Below are positions 60,123-64,000 of a stretch of DNA of 64,000 nucleotides, in pieces; positions within the stretch are counted from its first letter, which is position 1; every line of letters begins with the position of its first letter. The stretch lies in contig JBLWVL010000014.1 in assembly GCA_048268485.1 (NCBI GenBank), positions 1 through 64,000 on the forward strand, given 5' to 3'. The position numbers and the translations under genes are program-made. This DNA comes from Oceanospirillum sp048268485 (GTDB taxonomy: Bacteria > Pseudomonadota > Gammaproteobacteria > Pseudomonadales > Halomonadaceae). Under the pieces are notes generated by a model. The model was not told the origin of the DNA. It saw only the letters and a program-made list of their open reading frames with translations, and did not search any database.

Positions 60123-60393
60123 CAGAAGTCCTTCATTATCAATGTATATTCCCTGCAATTGATACAGCTTGAGTTGTTTTTATCGGTGGTGAGCCGTGCC
60201 CTGAGTGCTGTTCTAATGTGAGGGCTGCCTGTATTATCAACCCCGAGCCGAAAAGCATAAAGTAATCGTTTGTATACGGTTAATAATTTTTTCCTGATCA
60301 AACACGATACTTTGCACTGCTTGGCGGCTTGCTGTAAAATTCCGCCCCCTTTCTTTTTCTGGCCCATCAACACTGCAACAGTCTGAGGTATGC

Positions 60394-61950
60394 ATGGACT
60401 CCACGCGCTATTTGACGCCTGCTCAAATGAAAAATGATGTTTTGTCCGGTTTAACGGTTGCTCTAGCCCTGGTGCCGGAGGCGGTGGCATTTGCCTTTGT
60501 TGCCGGTGTTGAGCCTTTGGTTGGTCTTTATGCTGCCTTTATGGTTGGCCTGGTGACAGCTTGTATCGGTGGTCGTCCGGGAATGATCTCCGGTGCAACG
60601 GGTGCCCTGGCCGTTGTGATGGTTTCTTTAGTGGCTCAGCATGGTGTCGAATACCTGTTTGCTGCAGTCGTGCTGATGGGGATCTTTCAGGTTTTGGCTG
60701 GGGTCTTCCGGCTGGGTAAGTTTATCCGCATGGTGCCTCACCCGGTGATGCTCGGCTTTGTAAATGGTCTTGCCATTGTGATCTTTCTGGCTCAGTTGGG
60801 ACAGTTTAAGGTTAAAAATGAAAATGGTGATATGGCCTGGATGTCCGGCGAGCCCATGATGATTATGGCTGTGCTTATTCTTCTGACGATGGCCATTATT
60901 CATTTTCTGCCTAAACTGACAAAGGCGATACCATCATCCTTGGCCGCTATTGTGACGGTGACATTGATCGTGATCTTTATGGGCCTGGATGCGCGCTCTG
61001 TTCAGAATGTTCTGGCGGATATGACCAATGACCCTCTGGCCTCTATCGCAGGCGGTTTTCCTGAATTCCATATTCCTATGGTGCCTATGTCGCTGGAAAC
61101 ACTCTGGATTATCCTTCCTTACTCTCTGATTCTGGCTGCGGTTGGTTTAATTGAATCGTTACTGACGTTAAGTCTGATCGATGAAATGACCGAAACCCGG
61201 GGACGGGGTAACAAAGAGTGTGTTGGTCAGGGAACAGCAAATATTCTGACAGGCTTCTTCGGTGGTATGGGCGGCTGTGCCATGATTGGTCAGAGTATGA
61301 TCAACATTAATTCCGGTGGTCGTGGACGCCTGTCTGGTATTACCGCTGCAGTTTTTCTGTTGTTGTTTATTCTGTTTGCTTCCTCTCTGATTGAGATGAT
61401 TCCGGTGGCCGCGCTGGTTGGTGTGATGTTCATGGTTGTGATTGGTACCTTCGAGTGGGCCAGTTTGCGTATGATGGGCAAAATCCCTAAGTCAGATGCT
61501 TTTATTATTGTACTGGTATCAGGGGTTACTGTAGTGACCGACCTGGCGATTGCGGTGATTGTGGGTGTGATTGTTTCAGCGCTTATTTTTGCCTGGCAGC
61601 ATGCCAAGCATATTCAGGTTCGTGTTATCGAAGAGGATGATAAACACCGCGTTTATGAGCTGACCGGCCCGTTGTTTTTCGCATCGATCAATAACTTTCG
61701 TGAGCAGTTTGACCCGAAGAATGACCCTCAGGATGTGGTGTTGGACTTCCGGAATTCTCGTGTAAGTGATCACTCGGCACTGGAAGCGATCGATACACTG
61801 GCGGAAAAATATATTGCCGCGGGTAAAACGTTGCATCTGCGTCACCTGAGTGGTGAGTGCCGTGATTTGCTGCAGAAAGCAGGCGATCTGGTTGAGGTTA
61901 ATGTGATTGAAGATCCGACATATCATGTTGCCAGCGACAAATTGGCATAA
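60394..61950 (+). CDS. SulP-family anion transporter with STAS domain
   Basis: 518 residues. Twelve or so helices, with GLTVALALVPEAVAFAFVAGV near the N-terminus (shortened here) and GFFGGMGGCAMIGQSMININS in the transmembrane core, then a C-terminal STAS domain (about 415-510, VLDFRNSRVSDHSALEAID). Transports sulfate, bicarbonate or an organic acid; the substrate is not decided by sequence. GAGG precedes the ATG. truC begins 16 bases later. Confidence 0.92.
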   Translation: MDSTRYLTPAQMKNDVLSGLTVALALVPEAVAFAFVAGVEPLVGLYAAFMVGLVTACIGGRPGMISGATGALAVVMVSLVAQHGVEYLFAAVVLMGIFQVLAGVFRLGKFIRMVPHPVMLGFVNGLAIVIFLAQLGQFKVKNENGDMAWMSGEPMMIMAVLILLTMAIIHFLPKLTKAIPSSLAAIVTVTLIVIFMGLDARSVQNVLADMTNDPLASIAGGFPEFHIPMVPMSLETLWIILPYSLILAAVGLIESLLTLSLIDEMTETRGRGNKECVGQGTANILTGFFGGMGGCAMIGQSMININSGGRGRLSGITAAVFLLLFILFASSLIEMIPVAALVGVMFMVVIGTFEWASLRMMGKIPKSDAFIIVLVSGVTVVTDLAIAVIVGVIVSALIFAWQHAKHIQVRVIEEDDKHRVYELTGPLFFASINNFREQFDPKNDPQDVVLDFRNSRVSDHSALEAIDTLAEKYIAAGKTLHLRHLSGECRDLLQKAGDLVEVNVIEDPTYHVASDKLA

Positions 61951-61966
61951 TCTCTTTGACCTGTGA

Positions 61967-62764
61967 ATGCTAATGATCCGGGAAGATACGTTATCGGGGG
62001 CGTCAGGCTCCCTTAGCCAAAACGGGCAGGATGAGATCCTGCCCATTTTGTATCAGGATGAATATCTTGTGGCTATCCATAAACCATCGGGTTTACTGGT
62101 TCACCGGAGTCCTATTGACCGTCACGAAACCCGGTTTGCTGTCCAGATGCTTAGGGATCAGATTGGTTGTAAGGTTTATCCGGTACATCGGTTGGATAAG
62201 CCGACTTCGGGGGTGCTCATTTTTGCCTTAAGCTCTGAAATTGCCAGAAAACTGGGTGAGCAGATGATGGCTCACCAGATGGATAAGACCTATCTGGCAG
62301 TGGTGCGTGGTTTTGCGCCGGAATATGGCGAAATTGACCATGCTTTGGTTGAGGAACCTGATAAGCGGGTGAAAGGCTCGAGGAAGAGTGAGCCGCAACC
62401 GGCTTTCAGCCGTTATCGCTGTCTGGCAACCGCCGAGCTGAATGTGAGTATTGAGCGCTATCCTCAGAGCCGGTTCTCCCTGGTAGAGGTTAAGCCGGAG
62501 ACCGGCCGTCGACACCAGATCCGACGACATCTGAAGCATATTAACCACCCTATAATAGGTGATGCAAAGCATGGTCGCGGGCGTTATAACCGGTACTTTA
62601 AAGAACACCTTGAGAGTAACCGTTTGCTTCTTGCCGCAATTTCGATTCGCTTTGCCCACCCTGTCTCCGGAGATTCCCTCGAGATTGCCGCGCCTCTGGA
62701 GGCCTCTATGCAGCATATTATGTTGCGTCTGGGCTGGGGGTGGTGGGTAAAACAATACAGTTGA
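61967..62764 (+). CDS. truC: tRNA pseudouridine(65) synthase
   Basis: 265 residues. Catalytic Asp in YPVHRLDKPTSGVLIFA, and the later RFSLVEVKPETGRRHQIRRH and HPIIGDAKHGRGRYN typical of TruC. It makes pseudouridine at position 65 of some tRNAs. It follows the SulP gene closely and may be read from its promoter. Confidence 0.92.
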   Translation: MLMIREDTLSGASGSLSQNGQDEILPILYQDEYLVAIHKPSGLLVHRSPIDRHETRFAVQMLRDQIGCKVYPVHRLDKPTSGVLIFALSSEIARKLGEQMMAHQMDKTYLAVVRGFAPEYGEIDHALVEEPDKRVKGSRKSEPQPAFSRYRCLATAELNVSIERYPQSRFSLVEVKPETGRRHQIRRHLKHINHPIIGDAKHGRGRYNRYFKEHLESNRLLLAAISIRFAHPVSGDSLEIAAPLEASMQHIMLRLGWGWWVKQYS

Positions 62765-62816
62765 TGCCGGTTTTTATTTCTGTTTACGACCGTTTAAAAA
62801 GCACAGAGTTACACTA

Positions 62817-63647
62817 ATGAATGATGATTATGGCTTTCGCTTTGGTGGGATTTCCCGCTTGTATGGCGCTGTGGCGGCAACCGCTTTTGCTGACGCTCAT
62901 GTGGCGGTTGTGGGTATCGGTGGTGTTGGATCCTGGGGGGCGGAAGCGCTGGCCCGTAGTGGTATCGGCAAAATTACACTGATTGATCTGGATGATATCT
63001 GCACGTCCAACATTAACCGTCAGATTCATGCGATGGACGGTCAGGTGGGGCGACCAAAAGTTGAGTCTATGGCAGAGCGAATTAAAGCAATTAACCCGAC
63101 TTGTGAGGTGAATGCGATCTCTGCTTTTGTGACTGAAAAGAATGTTGCTGAGCTTATGCTGAAAGAGTTCGATTATGTGCTGGATGCCATCGATTCGGTG
63201 AAGCATAAATGCGCAATGATCGCATACTGCCGCCGTAATAAGATTCCGCTGATTACCATTGGTGGTGCTGGCGGTCAGACAGACCCCCTGCAGATTAAGG
63301 TTGCTGATCTGAGCAAAACCGAGCAGGACCCTCTGTTGGCCAAAACCCGCAATCAGTTACGTCGTCAGTACGGTTTCCCCTCCAACCTGAAGCGGCGCTT
63401 TTCGGTCGAAGCGGTTTACTCAACGGAACAGCTGGTTTATCCGTCCGGTGATGGTGAGGTATGTCACCAGAAACCAGATAATGGTGAATCTGCCCGGTTG
63501 GACTGTCGTAGTGGCTTTGGGGCTGTCACCGTCGTAACGGGGGCCTTTGCTTTTGTCGCTGTATCACGCATTTTGAAAAAAATTGCATCCAAAGCGCAGC
63601 GTAGAGCAGATGAGGAAAGAATAACAAGTCCTGATTGTGCTGAATAA
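62817..63647 (+). CDS. tcdA: tRNA threonylcarbamoyladenosine dehydratase (TcdA/CsdL)
   Basis: 276 residues. E1-like ATP-binding motif VVGIGGVGSWGAEALARSGIG, SNINRQIHA, DAIDSVKHK and the late RSGFGAVTVVTGAF. It uses ATP to dehydrate t6A37 of tRNAs to cyclic t6A. The usual csdA-csdE genes are not seen next to it in the window. Confidence 0.94.
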   Translation: MNDDYGFRFGGISRLYGAVAATAFADAHVAVVGIGGVGSWGAEALARSGIGKITLIDLDDICTSNINRQIHAMDGQVGRPKVESMAERIKAINPTCEVNAISAFVTEKNVAELMLKEFDYVLDAIDSVKHKCAMIAYCRRNKIPLITIGGAGGQTDPLQIKVADLSKTEQDPLLAKTRNQLRRQYGFPSNLKRRFSVEAVYSTEQLVYPSGDGEVCHQKPDNGESARLDCRSGFGAVTVVTGAFAFVAVSRILKKIASKAQRRADEERITSPDCAE

Positions 63648-63791
63648 AGCGTTAAACAAAAACACAGGAGCGTTTAGGGAAGATTTTGGTTTTACGCTTG
63701 TGCTGTTCCAGGCTTGTACATACCATCGGAGCAGTTTTTAAGTACGGTGCTTTGTTTGCATTTAAGCACCGGGTGTCCCTGGAGTTCTTTT

Positions 63792-64000
63792 ATGCATTAC
63801 CCGGAAACTAAGCTTCCCAACGTGGGGGCAACTATTTTCAGCGTTATGTCTCAGTTAGCTGCCGAGCACCGTGCCATCAATCTGTCTCAGGGCTTTCCAG
63901 ATTTTGATGGCCCTCAGCTGATTCGTGATCGTGTTGTGCATTATATGCAATCCGGTGCCAATCAATATGCCCCTTTTATTGGTGTGTCCTCCTTGCGTCA
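63792..64000 (+). CDS. ybdL: N-terminal part of a PLP-dependent methionine aminotransferase, cut by the window edge
   Basis: Only 69 codons are visible. The start VGATIFSVMSQLAAEH and the motif INLSQGFPDFDGP are characteristic of the YbdL/kynurenine-aminotransferase class. GGAG 7 nt before the ATG supports the start at base 63792. It would transaminate methionine or related amino acids with 2-oxoacids. The Lys of the active site lies outside the window. Confidence 0.85.
   Translation, partial: MHYPETKLPNVGATIFSVMSQLAAEHRAINLSQGFPDFDGPQLIRDRVVHYMQSGANQYAPFIGVSSLR

Overview
The window looks like chromosome of a marine gammaproteobacterium of the Oceanospirillales type (Amphritea, Neptuniibacter or Marinobacterium-like). 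This is an inference from gene content and protein resemblance: a TRAP dicarboxylate/keto-acid transporter with its own two-component system, a Vibrio-like TonB2/TtpC energy-transduction operon, many chemoreceptors, MetE/MetR, a type I sulfide:quinone oxidoreductase and Fe-SOD. No tRNA, rRNA, CRISPR array, intact prophage or complete insertion sequence was seen.

Layout. 0-1.6 kb is AT-rich and accessory: the end of an unknown protein, a 64-residue two-helix membrane protein, and a putative phage abortive-infection gene (putAbiC type) broken by one in-frame TAG. 2.0-5.8 kb is a zinc locus: a Zur-like operator, a His-rich outer-membrane protein, and ZnuA/C/B-type ABC transporter genes. 6-11.5 kb is the DUF3450-ttpC-exbB-exbD-tonB-TPR operon, behind a weak Fur-like site. 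11.5-13.4 kb is a second accessory patch: HigBA toxin-antitoxin with its operator, a RES-domain protein without an antitoxin partner, and an array of 35-bp tandem repeats. 13.4-19.9 kb holds a glutathione S-transferase, dctPQM and a Cache histidine kinase/NarL-type regulator pair. 20-24.3 kb holds two chemoreceptors flanking a LON-domain protein. 24.6-28.1 kb holds a Lon-type protease, a DUF2489 protein and a YaaR/DUF327 protein, followed by about 600 bp with a strong minus-strand terminator that hints at a small RNA.

28.7-39.4 kb is housekeeping: an isomerase of the DsbA fold, ribE, a purine permease, apt, ribB behind an FMN riboswitch, the divergent metR/metE pair, a DinB-fold protein, ung and ygfZ. 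39.6-43.7 kb is a copper locus: a small membrane protein, a cytochrome c lipoprotein, a textbook MerR/CueR-type promoter, copZ, copA and a 28-residue membrane ORF. 43.9-49 kb carries sqr, periplasmic msrA, a hybrid histidine kinase with a sulfite-oxidase-fold partner, and sodB. 49.4-53.5 kb has a coiled-coil membrane protein, two tandem hotdog thioesterases and htpG. 53.9-60.1 kb has a chemoreceptor broken by one TGA, ybaN, a small protein with mirror-symmetric cysteines, an RluA-type synthase, a GNAT enzyme and another chemoreceptor. The end carries a SulP transporter, truC, tcdA and the start of a PLP aminotransferase.

The points most worth following are the two otherwise intact genes each stopped by one nonsense codon (TAG in the abi gene, TGA in a chemoreceptor), the zinc locus with its His-rich outer-membrane protein, the orphan RES gene bordered by matching 12-bp words and a repeat array, the possible small RNA at 28.2-28.45 kb, and two unlisted-type small proteins (28 aa after copA; the symmetric-cysteine protein). 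I did not find a clearly complete, unprecedented multi-gene system.
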